Positions 33,337 through 42,044 of a stretch of 64,000 bases of DNA are shown here, one piece after another. The first letter of the stretch is position 1, and the number at the start of each line of letters is the position of its first letter. The stretch is taken from NCBI GenBank assembly GCA_000752215.1, contig CCFG01000017.1, positions 248,001-312,000 on the forward strand, given 5' to 3'. Made by a program: the position numbers and the translations under genes. The stretch is from a bacterium MS4. GTDB taxonomy: Bacteria > Bacillota > Clostridia > Oscillospirales > Acutalibacteraceae. The notes under the pieces were generated by a model. The model ran no database searches, was not told the DNA's origin, and saw only the letters and a program-made list of their open reading frames with translations.

Positions 33337-34221
33337 TTGGACAACCGGAACAGAAAAGAATATCAATATAAGAGGCCGCGAAAAAAGTATTTTTTCCTGC
33401 TGCTGCTGATTCTTCTGGCAGCGGCAGCCCTCCTCATACATTTCAGAGTGATCCCGCTGGAACAGGATGTTCTTTCAGACAAATCATTATCACAGAAGTC
33501 CCCTTCCTCCGGGCTGGAAACGGGAATCATTCCCGAAGAGACGTCGGAGACGCTGCAGGCCATGGCGGCGCAGAATCCCAAGGTCGGACCGATCCTGCAA
33601 AATCCGGGGCGTTACCCCGAAAGGCTTCTTGAATCGCTGGCCCGAAACCCGGAGCTTCTCGATTTCACGCTGGATTATCCGGAAAAAAAGGGCACTTCGG
33701 CCAAGAACATCGACCTTTCCGGAAAGGACCGGCAGGGCCGGATTCCGCTTCTGATGCAATGGGACGAGGATTGGGGGTACGCTTCCTATGGGGACGGAAT
33801 CATTGCATTGGATGGCTGCGGCCCTACCTGTCTTTCCATGGTTGCCGTGGGACTGACGGGAGATTCCGCCTTAAACCCTAAATCGGTCGCCGAATTCAGC
33901 GAGAAAAACGGATATCTGGATGCAAACGGCAGCACGCTTTGGACGCTGATGTCTAAGGGAGCGAAGGATTTGGGCCTTTCCTCCCGGGAAATCCCTCTGG
34001 ATGAAAGCCTTATGGCCCAGGAGCTTGCAAAGGGGCACCCGATCATCTGCAGCCTGCGCCCGGGCGACTTCACAACGGTGGGGCATTTTATTGTTTTATA
34101 CGGATATGAAAATGGGAATTTTCTGGTGAACGACCCAAACAGCAAAAGCCGCAGCGAGCAGGCGTGGAGCTACGGGACATTAAAGCCCCAGATCCGGAAT
34201 CTCTGGGCGTTTTCCGCATAA
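33337..34221 (+). CDS. Membrane-anchored C39-like cysteine protease
   Basis: About 294 residues. A basic N-terminus is followed by one membrane anchor (FFLLLLILLAAAALLIHF), a helical spacer to about 130, and a C39-like papain-fold domain. That domain has the catalytic Cys in ALDGCGPTCLSMVAVGL, His in TTVGHFIVLYGYE and Asp in NFLVNDPNSK. Such proteins act outside the cell on peptides or wall proteins. The TTG at 33337 lies about 10 nt after AAGGGAAG; an ATG at 33313 in the same frame is the alternative. It is a single-gene unit ending at a GC-rich terminator. Confidence 0.82.
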   Translation: MDNRNRKEYQYKRPRKKYFFLLLLILLAAAALLIHFRVIPLEQDVLSDKSLSQKSPSSGLETGIIPEETSETLQAMAAQNPKVGPILQNPGRYPERLLESLARNPELLDFTLDYPEKKGTSAKNIDLSGKDRQGRIPLLMQWDEDWGYASYGDGIIALDGCGPTCLSMVAVGLTGDSALNPKSVAEFSEKNGYLDANGSTLWTLMSKGAKDLGLSSREIPLDESLMAQELAKGHPIICSLRPGDFTTVGHFIVLYGYENGNFLVNDPNSKSRSEQAWSYGTLKPQIRNLWAFSA

Positions 34222-34224
34222 ATG

Positions 34225-34253
34225 ACAGCCCCCGGTAAACCGGGGGCTGTTTT
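34225..34253 (+). terminator. Terminator after the C39-like gene
   Basis: ACAGCCCCCGG (34225-34235) pairs with CCGGGGGCTGT (34240-34250) around a 4-nt loop, then TTTT. It abuts the convergent arsC stop and may work in both directions. Confidence 0.85.
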
Positions 34254-34647
34254 ACAAACCATTCAAGCTTTCTTTGAGAGACTGAATATTCCTTTCAATC
34301 TGCCTGATGACCTTAACAAACTCTTCGTCACTTTTTCCCGTCGGGTCGCCCAGCCCCCAATCTTCCATGTGTTTACAGGGAAGGTATGGGCAGGCGACAT
34401 TACATCCCATCGTAACGACAATATCGACCGGAGGAATTTCGGAAAGCAGCTTTGAACGCTGTGTCTTTTCCATGTCGATCCCATAAAGCTGCTTCATCAG
34501 GCGAACGGCATCCTGGTTGATCTGCGGCTTTGTTTCCGTTCCCGCCGAATAGCTTTCAAAAATATCTCCGGCAAGGCGGCGGCCCAGCGCCTCGGCGATC
34601 TGGCTGCGGCAGGAATTGTGGACACAGATAAATGCAACTTTTACCAT
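34252..34647 (-). CDS. arsC: Arsenate reductase, thioredoxin-coupled type
   Basis: A 131-residue low-molecular-weight-phosphatase-fold ArsC. The P-loop CVHNSCR (Cys8-x5-Arg14) holds the nucleophile; further redox cysteines are in MGCNVACPYLPC (Cys82, Cys86, Cys91), as in the Staphylococcus/Bacillus type. It reduces arsenate to arsenite with thioredoxin. Last gene of arsR-arsD-arsA-arsC, 10 bp after arsA. The arsenite it makes would need an exporter, which is not encoded next to it. Confidence 0.92.
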   Translation of the reverse strand: MVKVAFICVHNSCRSQIAEALGRRLAGDIFESYSAGTETKPQINQDAVRLMKQLYGIDMEKTQRSKLLSEIPPVDIVVTMGCNVACPYLPCKHMEDWGLGDPTGKSDEEFVKVIRQIERNIQSLKESLNGL

Positions 34648-34657
34648 CTTTTCCTCC

Positions 34658-36394
34658 TCACAGCGTCAACAGACGGTCGCCCTTTACTTCTTCGGCACTC
34701 CACGCAATCAGCGCAAATTTACCGTCCGCATGCTCGTCAATACGGTTAAGCCATTCCACCTCGCTCGCCGCTTTCGCCGCCAGCATGGGGCTGGTGGTGT
34801 CCGTACCATAAAGACATTGATTGACTACCCACCATTTGGCGGCAATCCCTGCCCGCTTCAAATCCTCTTCCAGACGCAGTGCCTCGTAAAAGGGGGTCGC
34901 TTCGGGCAGGGTAACAATGACAACCTCGGTTTCGTCGGATTTCAACCGGGGCAGCAGCCGCTTTACCGACTCGGGGATTTCGCCCTTGGTTCGTTCGATT
35001 TCATGGTTATAGCTCTGTGTGGATTCCAGTAAAAGCAGAGTGTGACCCGTAGGCGCAGTGTCTATTACCACCACCTGATCGTCGGCCTTTTCCACTACCT
35101 CCGCAAAGGCGCGGAACACGGCGATTTCCTGTGTGCAGGGAGAACGTAAATCTTCCTCCACATAGGCAATATCCCCGTCGCTCATGCCCGACGCGCGGGC
35201 CTTGGCAAGCACCTCGGATTGATACTTCTTCAGTTCTTCGGCCTCGTCGATATGACTCATGGAAACACTGCTGGTTTCGTCCAGCACAAGTTTAAGATGT
35301 GCGGCGGGGTCGGTGGTGGTCAGGTGGACTTTTTTTCCGCGCTTCGCAAGGCCCAACGCTACAGCGGAGGCGACGGTGGTTTTGCCTACGCCCCCTTTTC
35401 CCATTGTGAAAATGACGCGCTTGCCGTCTGCCGCCAGTTCGTCTATGACGTCGTTTAGTACGGGAACACGGGCGGCTTTTAGCGTTTCCGCGTATGCAGT
35501 CACATGGTCGGTATTCAGCAAGGCGCGCACATTGGCAAGCCCCGTGACATTATAGGCCCTCAGAGGCACCCTATAGAGCGGAAGCGCCTGTAAGCCTTCC
35601 GGCATCTTGGCAAGGGCCGCCTGCTGTTTTTCATACAGGCTGGAAGACAAAGCGTCGCTGTGTCCCGTCAGCACTCCGTTGACAACCAGTATTTGATGAT
35701 ATACTCCTAACGCGGAAAGCTCGCCGGAGGCCCGTTCCGCCTCCTTGAACGGTGCAGTTTCGGGACGGGTAACGAGAATCAGCGTAGTGAGGTTTTCGTC
35801 CGCCAGCGTTTCCATGGCCTGCTTGTAAACCGCTTTCCTGCTCTCCAACCCGGAAAGCTGGCCCAGGCAGGACGCACCGTGCGTACTTTCATTGATAAAA
35901 TTGCTCCATGCGGACGGAAGCTGGAGCATCCGCAGGGTGTGGCCCGTAGGGGCCGTGTCGAAAATAATATGGTCGTATTCCTTCTGCACCTTGCCGTCTG
36001 TAATGAATCCGGAAAACTCATTGAACGCCGCGATTTCGACGGTACAGGAGCCGGAAAGCTGTTCTTCCATATTGGCGATCACCGACGCGGGCAGCTTGCC
36101 GCGATAAGGCGCGATCACGCTGTCCCGATACTCGGCGGCGGCCTGTATGGGGTCGAGGTTTGCCACAACCAGATTCGGTACGCCGGGGATGGGCGTCCCC
36201 TTGTTTGTCAGTTCCATTGAAAACACGTCCTGCAGGTTTGAGGCCGGGTCGGTACTAATCAGCAGTACCCGTTTTCCGTTGTCTGCCAGCGATACTGCGG
36301 TGGCACAGGCGATGCTGGTTTTACCGACGCCGCCCTTCCCGGTGAAAAACAGGTATTCCGTCAGGGGAATCGCCAAGGGATGAAAAAGTCCCAT
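34658..36394 (-). CDS. arsA: Arsenite-stimulated ATPase ArsA (tandem type)
   Basis: A 578-residue protein of two homologous ATPase halves. Deviant Walker A motifs are FTGKGGVGKTS near residue 18 and TMGKGGVGKTT near 330; each half also has the DTAPTGHTL signature. The Cys-containing regions (SGSCTVEIAAFNEF, RSPCTQEIAVFRAF) hold metalloid ligands. ArsA energises the ArsB or Acr3 arsenite pump and takes arsenite from ArsD. Its start overlaps the arsD stop by one base. No arsB/acr3 is in the cluster. Confidence 0.93.
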   Translation of the reverse strand: MGLFHPLAIPLTEYLFFTGKGGVGKTSIACATAVSLADNGKRVLLISTDPASNLQDVFSMELTNKGTPIPGVPNLVVANLDPIQAAAEYRDSVIAPYRGKLPASVIANMEEQLSGSCTVEIAAFNEFSGFITDGKVQKEYDHIIFDTAPTGHTLRMLQLPSAWSNFINESTHGASCLGQLSGLESRKAVYKQAMETLADENLTTLILVTRPETAPFKEAERASGELSALGVYHQILVVNGVLTGHSDALSSSLYEKQQAALAKMPEGLQALPLYRVPLRAYNVTGLANVRALLNTDHVTAYAETLKAARVPVLNDVIDELAADGKRVIFTMGKGGVGKTTVASAVALGLAKRGKKVHLTTTDPAAHLKLVLDETSSVSMSHIDEAEELKKYQSEVLAKARASGMSDGDIAYVEEDLRSPCTQEIAVFRAFAEVVEKADDQVVVIDTAPTGHTLLLLESTQSYNHEIERTKGEIPESVKRLLPRLKSDETEVVIVTLPEATPFYEALRLEEDLKRAGIAAKWWVVNQCLYGTDTTSPMLAAKAASEVEWLNRIDEHADGKFALIAWSAEEVKGDRLLTL

Positions 36395-36789
36395 CAGCAG
36401 CAGCCCCCCTTGCAGCCACAGTCTCCCGATTTTTTCCGGGTGATTTTCACCTTCACAGGCTTACTCTGCTTTGCCAGCAGCACTTCAGGAAGATCGAGCA
36501 GCTTCGTAAATTCTTCGTTGGTCGGGTATCTGCCTTCTATGATAATTTTATCGTCTACCATGATAACCGGAAGACCCTTTGGACCATGGGCATTGATATA
36601 CGTATTGATCGCTTTGTTGTTGACAAACTCCATCGGCGCACTGTTCAGATTGTAGCGTCCGACGGGAATCCCATGATTTTTCAACGTATTCAGCACAGTG
36701 GAGATACGCAGCAGTTCGGGGTCGACGCCTACTCCGCAAAGACCTGTGGAGCAGCACATTGCCGGTTCAAATATTTTCATTTTTTTCAA
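36394..36789 (-). CDS. arsD: Arsenite metallochaperone ArsD
   Basis: About 131 residues. The essential triad is present in FEPAMCCSTGLCGVGVDPELL (Cys-Cys and a third Cys five residues on). Two C-terminal vicinal pairs also occur (CGCKGGCC). ArsD hands arsenite to ArsA and is a weak repressor. The start is most likely the TTG at 36789, spaced 9 nt behind AAAGGAG; a TTG at 36798 is too close and the ATG at 36780 too far. Confidence 0.9.
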   Translation of the reverse strand: MKKMKIFEPAMCCSTGLCGVGVDPELLRISTVLNTLKNHGIPVGRYNLNSAPMEFVNNKAINTYINAHGPKGLPVIMVDDKIIIEGRYPTNEEFTKLLDLPEVLLAKQSKPVKVKITRKKSGDCGCKGGCC

Positions 36790-36855
36790 GAACGACAACT
36801 CCTTTGAATATAATTATTTGTTATTAACCAGGGATTGTGGCTGCTACAACAATTA

Positions 36856-37188
36856 CTAATTCTCATCGCATCCTTTGCAGCAGATCCCAGTTTCCTTACA
36901 GATACAGTTTTCCTTATCGGAGGTAATGGCGCAGAAAAATTGCTTTGTTTTGCTGATGGTATCCGCATCCAACGAATAGTACGTCCATTTGCCTTCTTCT
37001 CTGCCCCTGACAAGCCCGCACTCACACAGGAGCTTCATGTGATGGGACAGAGTGGATTGGGACATCTCAAATTTTTCTAAAATCATGCAGGCGCAAAGCT
37101 CCCCGCAGGAGAGCATATCTACAATCATAGCTCTTTTGGGATCCCCCAGCACCTTGAACACTTTTGTGTATTCCGAATAGTTTTCCAT
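36856..37188 (-). CDS. arsR: ArsR-family metalloregulator
   Basis: A 110-residue winged-helix repressor. The arsenite-sensing ELCACMIL (CxC) lies in the DNA-recognition helix region, followed by SQSTLSHHMKLLCECGLVRG and KWTYYSL. The C-terminus adds a Cys-rich tail (CICKETGICCKGC), which could bind more metal. First gene of arsR-arsD-arsA-arsC. A consensus promoter with a TTCGAT/ATCGAA dyad lies 25-65 bp upstream, so arsenite-relieved autorepression is expected. Confidence 0.92.
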   Translation of the reverse strand: MENYSEYTKVFKVLGDPKRAMIVDMLSCGELCACMILEKFEMSQSTLSHHMKLLCECGLVRGREEGKWTYYSLDADTISKTKQFFCAITSDKENCICKETGICCKGCDEN

Positions 37189-37211
37189 GCCGGCACCTCA
37201 AATCTATAAAC

Positions 37212-37252
37212 TTCGATATGATTATTATATGCACCAAATCGAAAAACGTCAA
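37212..37252 (-). promoter_or_regulatory. ars operon promoter and ArsR operator
   Basis: On the minus strand TTGACG (37252-37247), a 17-bp spacer and TATAAT (37229-37224) form the promoter. The inverted repeat TTCGAT (37212-37217) and ATCGAA (37238-37243) encloses the -10, the expected position for ArsR. Confidence 0.75.
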
Positions 37253-37275
37253 TATAAAATTTTGCTTCCGATAAA

Positions 37276-37304
37276 AAGACATCCGTAAATTTACGGATGT
37301 CTTT
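37276..37304. terminator. Palindromic terminator between the ATPase and ars genes
   Basis: AAGACATCCGTAAATTTACG and its continuation form a perfect 28-bp palindrome. The minus strand ends in TTTTT, insulating ars from upstream transcription. Confidence 0.8.
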
Positions 37305-37460
37305 AAATCATTCTATAGAATAAAAAGCAATAGATTTCTTGCAATCTGCAAATGCTCATTGTCTTTCTCCTTCATTAGAAGACACCCTACTATTTTGATA
37401 CGGTGCCAAACCAGCTAAAAGCCATCTTCGATTCCGCCGGCTAAGCCAACAGTTTATTTC

Positions 37461-37513
37461 GGTTAGACAACAAAGTCGGCCTTCACGAGACAGCTTGCAC
37501 CCGTGAAGGCCGA
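37461..37513 (-). repeat. Hairpin-forming dispersed repeat, copy B (ATPase terminator)
   Basis: Similar to 32381-32433. GTCGGCCTTCAC (37475-37486) pairs with GTGAAGGCCGAC (37503-37514) as a 12-bp stem with a 16-nt loop and a TTTGTT flank on the minus strand. It starts 16 bp after the ATPase stop and is probably its terminator. Confidence 0.7.
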
Positions 37514-37529
37514 CAGAAAGAATCAGAAT

Positions 37530-40268
37530 TTACAGGTTTGAACGGGATTTGCTCCTCTTCTTGCCGCGAATCCGGTTTTTGACGACCTTGGTCAGCTCAC
37601 CGAACAGGACGGGAAGCATGGCGATCAGAATGACAAAATCCCAATCCTGCCAGTTAAAAGGAACCACGTTGAACACCGGACGAAGGGCTGGTACCAGGAT
37701 CACGACCGCCAGCAGCGCGAACGAAACAATCGTCGCCAGATTCATCGCCGGATTGTTGAAGACTCCGATTTTCAGTAAGGTAAATTTTTCCGAACGGCAG
37801 GTATAGGCGCGCAGCAGCTCGCAGGTGGTAATGGTGACAAACGCATAGGTCCTCCCGGTTTCCAGATTGTAGAAATGCCATCCGAAATAAAAGGAGCCAA
37901 GAACCGCGGCAGTCATAACCAGACTTTGCACCACAATATTGATAATCATATTCCGGTTGATAATCGGCTCCCCCGGGTTCCGGGGCGGGTCCTGCATGAT
38001 TCCCGGCTCTTTCTTTTCCGTTCCGAGCGCCAGCGCGGGAAAAGCGTCCGTTACAAGGTTGACCCATAAAAGATGAATCGGAAGAAGGGGAATCGGCCAC
38101 TGGAAAAGCATGGAAAGGAACACGATCAGGATTTCACCGATATTGCAGGACATCAGGAAAAACACGAATTTACGAATATTGCTGTAAATGACACGCCCCT
38201 CTTCCACAGCGCTGACAATGCTGGCGAAGTTGTCGTCCGTCAGGATCATATCCGCGGTCTCCTTGGCGACATCCGTTCCAGTGATTCCCATCGCGATGCC
38301 GATATCGGCGCGTTTGAGTGCCGGCGCGTCGTTCACGCCGTCCCCGGTCATGGCCGCAATTCCGCCGTTGTCCCGTACCGCCTGCACAATACGGACTTTA
38401 TGCTCCGGGGAAACACGGGCAAACACGCCGACCGTTTTCACTGCTTCCTTTAACTGGGCGTCGTCCATCCCGCTCAGCTCCGCCCCGGTGAGAACCTGGT
38501 CGTCGGACTCAATGATCCCCAGCTTTTTTGCCACCGCCGCGGCCGTGTCCCGATAGTCCCCGGTAATCATCACAGCGCGTATGCCGGCCGACTTACAGAC
38601 CTTGATCGCCTGAATCGCTTCCACCCTCGGCGGATCGATCATACCGACCAGTCCGCTGAAGACCATGTCCTTTTCGTCTGCCTGAGGCGTTGGATGATCA
38701 GGGATTTTCTCCACCGGTTTAAAGGCCATGCCCAATACCCGCAGCGCACTCCGTGCCAGCCTACGGTTCTCGTCCAAGATCGCCTTCCGGTCCCCTTCGG
38801 TCATCTCTTCGATCCGGCCGTCACGGCGCAGAATCCGGCTGCAAAGGCCGACCAGAATATCCGGCGCGCCCTTCGTATACGCGACAAAGCTCCCTTCCCC
38901 GTCCCGGTGAAACGTCGTCATCAGCTTCCGGCCGGAGTCAAACGGAATTTCCTGCAGACGCGGGTGCGCGGTGTTCATCGACCCGCGATTCTTCCCGGCC
39001 TTCGCGGACGCTACGACCAACGCTCCCTCCGTCGGATCTCCGAGAATCTTCCATTGGTCCTTCTCCTCCGGGCAGCATTCTTTTTCCAGCGAGGCGTCGT
39101 TGCACAGCACCCCGATCTCCAGTAAGCGTGCGACCGACGGTTCCGCGGACAGTTCCATCTCCTGCTCTCCGGTCAGGAATCTGCCCTGGGGTGCATAGCC
39201 CTCGCCGGTAACATCGATCTCCGCGCCCGGGATGAACATCTTGACGATGGTCATCTGATTCTGCGTCAGCGTGCCCGTCTTGTCCGAACAGATCACCGTT
39301 GTACTGCCCAGCGTCTCTACTGCGTGCAGCTTTTTCATGATCGCGTGATGCTTTACCATCCGCTGCATCCCCAGCGCCAGCACGATTGTCACCACCGCCG
39401 GCAGCCCCTCTGGGATTGCCGCGACCGCAAGACTCACCGCTGTCATGAACATGCTTAGAAGCTGTTCGCCGCGCAGCAATCCCATTACAAAAACCAAAGC
39501 GCAGATAACCAGACATCCGGTCCCAAGAAATTTGCCCATCTGCGCGAGCTTTTTCTGCAGCGGAGTGGCTTCCTCCTCCGCGTCCTGGATCATTCCGGCG
39601 ATCCCGCCGATCACGGTGTTCATGCCTGTGGCCGTTACGACGCCCTTCCCGCGGCCGTATGTCACGATGGTGCTCATAAACCCGCAGTTCACCTGGTCTC
39701 CCAGAGCGGCCTCCCCCTCCGGAAAGGCCAAAGCATCCTTATCCACCGGCACGGATTCCCCCGTGAGCGCGGACTCGTCCGCCTTCAGGTTCACGGATTC
39801 CGTGATCCTCATGTCCGCCGGTATGTAATCGCCCGTCTCCAGGACGACCAGATCGCCCGGAACCAGTTCCTGTGCGGGGACCGTTTTCAAGCATCCTCCC
39901 CGGAGCACCTTCGCGTTCGGCGCCGACATTTTCTTAAGTGCCTCCAGCGCCTTTCCCGCCCTGTACTCCTGAAACACACCGAGACATGCGTTTACGATCA
40001 CGATCCCGATAATTACGATCGAATCCGTGATCTCCCCGACCGCGATCGAAACGATGCTCGCGATGATCAGGATGATCACAAGGTAATCCTTGAACTGTTC
40101 CAGAAGCATTTCAAAGATTGTCGGCCCTGATTTTCTCGTCAGTTCATTGGGGCCGTATTTTTCCCGTAGCGGAGCGACCTGCTCGGGCTTAAGGCCCATC
40201 TCCATGTCTGTTTCGAACGTTTCACAGGTCTCTTCCCTGCTCCTGTCATACCATGATCTTTCTGCCAA
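37530..40268 (-). CDS. P-type calcium-translocating ATPase (PMCA/SERCA-like)
   Basis: A 912-residue P2-type ATPase. Landmarks in order: N-terminal cation ATPase domain, the TGES actuator loop (SALTGESVPVDKDAL), PEGLPAVVTIVLALGMQRM in M4 for Ca2+ binding, the phosphorylated Asp in CSDKTGTLTQNQ near 328, KGAPD in the nucleotide domain, and the MTGDGVNDAPALKRADIGIAM hinge. M5-M6 includes NIGEILIVFLSML and LPIHLLWVNLVTDAFPALAL. It exports Ca2+ at the expense of ATP. The start is TTG, 6-7 nt behind GGAAGG. Single-gene unit, ending at the repeat hairpin. Confidence 0.93.
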   Translation of the reverse strand: MAERSWYDRSREETCETFETDMEMGLKPEQVAPLREKYGPNELTRKSGPTIFEMLLEQFKDYLVIILIIASIVSIAVGEITDSIVIIGIVIVNACLGVFQEYRAGKALEALKKMSAPNAKVLRGGCLKTVPAQELVPGDLVVLETGDYIPADMRITESVNLKADESALTGESVPVDKDALAFPEGEAALGDQVNCGFMSTIVTYGRGKGVVTATGMNTVIGGIAGMIQDAEEEATPLQKKLAQMGKFLGTGCLVICALVFVMGLLRGEQLLSMFMTAVSLAVAAIPEGLPAVVTIVLALGMQRMVKHHAIMKKLHAVETLGSTTVICSDKTGTLTQNQMTIVKMFIPGAEIDVTGEGYAPQGRFLTGEQEMELSAEPSVARLLEIGVLCNDASLEKECCPEEKDQWKILGDPTEGALVVASAKAGKNRGSMNTAHPRLQEIPFDSGRKLMTTFHRDGEGSFVAYTKGAPDILVGLCSRILRRDGRIEEMTEGDRKAILDENRRLARSALRVLGMAFKPVEKIPDHPTPQADEKDMVFSGLVGMIDPPRVEAIQAIKVCKSAGIRAVMITGDYRDTAAAVAKKLGIIESDDQVLTGAELSGMDDAQLKEAVKTVGVFARVSPEHKVRIVQAVRDNGGIAAMTGDGVNDAPALKRADIGIAMGITGTDVAKETADMILTDDNFASIVSAVEEGRVIYSNIRKFVFFLMSCNIGEILIVFLSMLFQWPIPLLPIHLLWVNLVTDAFPALALGTEKKEPGIMQDPPRNPGEPIINRNMIINIVVQSLVMTAAVLGSFYFGWHFYNLETGRTYAFVTITTCELLRAYTCRSEKFTLLKIGVFNNPAMNLATIVSFALLAVVILVPALRPVFNVVPFNWQDWDFVILIAMLPVLFGELTKVVKNRIRGKKRSKSRSNL

Positions 40269-40538
40269 ACCGATCCTTCCTTCCCCTTCACAATAATCTT
40301 TGGTGCCTGCGTGTTATCGTCTTCTGTATCTCAAAAATGATAATGAGATGTCATTAGCCACTAACCGACTTTGTGCCTGCCGCGTTAAGCTGCGAAATTC
40401 AATGGGCCTGAGATGATTGGAAAATCCGGAATTCAGACCAGCAGACAGTATCCTTTTGAGGACGGACGTTTACTTGAAGGAAGCGTTAGATGTTATGATG
40501 AAAATACAGATACCGGATGCAAATCTATCCTTCAGAAA
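40269..40538. other. Gap between abfD and the Ca2+ ATPase
   Basis: No complete gene. A plus-strand open stretch at about 40420-40541 encodes LENPEFRPADSILLRTDVYL and continues to FRN; it has no ribosome site or recognised family and could be a gene fragment. Confidence 0.35.
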
Positions 40539-42029
40539 CTAGCTGTCTTCCTTGTCGGAACCAATGCCGGCGATATTCTTGGCCATCTGCTTTTTGCCCT
40601 GGATGTTGCCCTGACGGCCGATCATAATGCGCTGCGCCTGTGGAGACCCCGCGCCATGTAAAGATTCTGTGCGGTAACCGACGGCCGCCGCGCCGAGGCA
40701 TATGTTTTCCAGGAAGCGCATCACACGCTGGCGGTCTTCAGTAGAAATACCCTCCCGGGCTGCAAAGTACTTGTTGCAGATATCACCGATGGTCTCGCCG
40801 TTGTTGCCGACTACCGTGCCGGACTCAAAGTCCTTCTGAGACGGCATGGTGACCATCAGGCCGCCGGCAATGTCCTCGGCCAAGCGTACGATCTCATAGG
40901 GGAAGCGAGTGACGTTCTGCTTACAGACGTTGGCCAGCAGCAGGTCGATCTGGTAATTCCCTGCCTTCGTCGGGCAGCCTTCACAGGAGCAGGCTATCCC
41001 GCAGGAATACAGCGTCTCATTCAGATGGGTCATTTCAATGAGCTTATCCTTGACGGCAGAGGCCCTTTCAACACCGTTGTACTCGGCAGCGAGCGCTGCG
41101 GCACCGATAACCACGTCGCCTACACCGACCTTGCAGCCGCCGTAGCTTTGGCGGTGATAGCCGGCGAAACGTTCCACCATCATACCTGCAAACTCATACT
41201 CACCGTTCAGGAAGATGTATTCATTGGGAATGAATACGTGATCGAGAACTACCAGGGCCTCCTGTCCGCCAAACTTGGCGTTGCCCACGTCAATGCTGCA
41301 GCCCTCCAGCTTTCGGGTATCGCAGGACTGACGGCCGTAAATCAGGTACATGCCCTCAACATCCGTCGGGCAGGCAAAGCTCACCGCCCAATCTTTGTCT
41401 GCCTCTCCCATGGAGATAGTGGGCATAAAGATGTGCCAGTGAGAGTTGACGGAGCCGGTCTGGTGCGCCTTTGCGCCGCAGACCACGATCCCGTCCGGGC
41501 GGTGCTCCACAACATGGACAAACATGTCAGGGTCCTCCTGCTCATGGGGAGCCTTCGAACGATCGCCCTTCGGGTCGGTCATGGCGCCGTCCACGGTCAG
41601 ATCAGCGTCCTGCATCTTGATCAAAAATTTCTTAAAGTTCTCATGATAGCTGGTGCCGTACTTCTCATCGGTCTCAAACGTGGTGGAATAGACGGCGTTG
41701 AACGCGTCCATACCTACGCAGCGCTGGAAACAACTGGCGGTCTTCTGACCCAGCAGGCGCTGCATCTTCACCTTCTTCACCAGATCCTCGCTGGACTGAT
41801 GAAGATGGGTAAAACGGTTGATCTTGTGACCGGTCAGGCTGGAAACCGCGGTCATCAGATCATCGTACTGGGGATCCTGCGCCAAGGCATACGTCATGGC
41901 AACGCAGTTGATGGATGGGCGGATGATGGGGTCATCCACCCAGTTGTCGATCTTTTTGCCGAACATGTACACCCGCGTATTCAGCTCTCGCAGGCTTTCA
42001 ATGTACTCTTTTGCAGTCATTAAAGGCAT
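40539..42029 (-). CDS. abfD: 4-hydroxybutyryl-CoA dehydratase / vinylacetyl-CoA isomerase
   Basis: A 496-residue flavoprotein closely resembling Clostridium aminobutyricum AbfD along its whole length. All four 4Fe-4S ligands are present: Cys100 and Cys104 in ASCFQRCVGMDAF, His292 and Cys299 in YHRQSYGGCKVGVGD. FAD/substrate landmarks include GAMTDPKGDR and FGGQEALVVLDHVFIPN. The enzyme dehydrates 4-hydroxybutyryl-CoA to crotonyl-CoA by a radical route and is oxygen-sensitive. An AGGAGGG site lies 7 nt before the ATG. It follows PFOR by 15 bp in one transcript. AbfH and AbfT partners are not in the window. Confidence 0.95.
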   Translation of the reverse strand: MPLMTAKEYIESLRELNTRVYMFGKKIDNWVDDPIIRPSINCVAMTYALAQDPQYDDLMTAVSSLTGHKINRFTHLHQSSEDLVKKVKMQRLLGQKTASCFQRCVGMDAFNAVYSTTFETDEKYGTSYHENFKKFLIKMQDADLTVDGAMTDPKGDRSKAPHEQEDPDMFVHVVEHRPDGIVVCGAKAHQTGSVNSHWHIFMPTISMGEADKDWAVSFACPTDVEGMYLIYGRQSCDTRKLEGCSIDVGNAKFGGQEALVVLDHVFIPNEYIFLNGEYEFAGMMVERFAGYHRQSYGGCKVGVGDVVIGAAALAAEYNGVERASAVKDKLIEMTHLNETLYSCGIACSCEGCPTKAGNYQIDLLLANVCKQNVTRFPYEIVRLAEDIAGGLMVTMPSQKDFESGTVVGNNGETIGDICNKYFAAREGISTEDRQRVMRFLENICLGAAAVGYRTESLHGAGSPQAQRIMIGRQGNIQGKKQMAKNIAGIGSDKEDS

Positions 42030-42044
42030 TGATAAACCCTCCTT

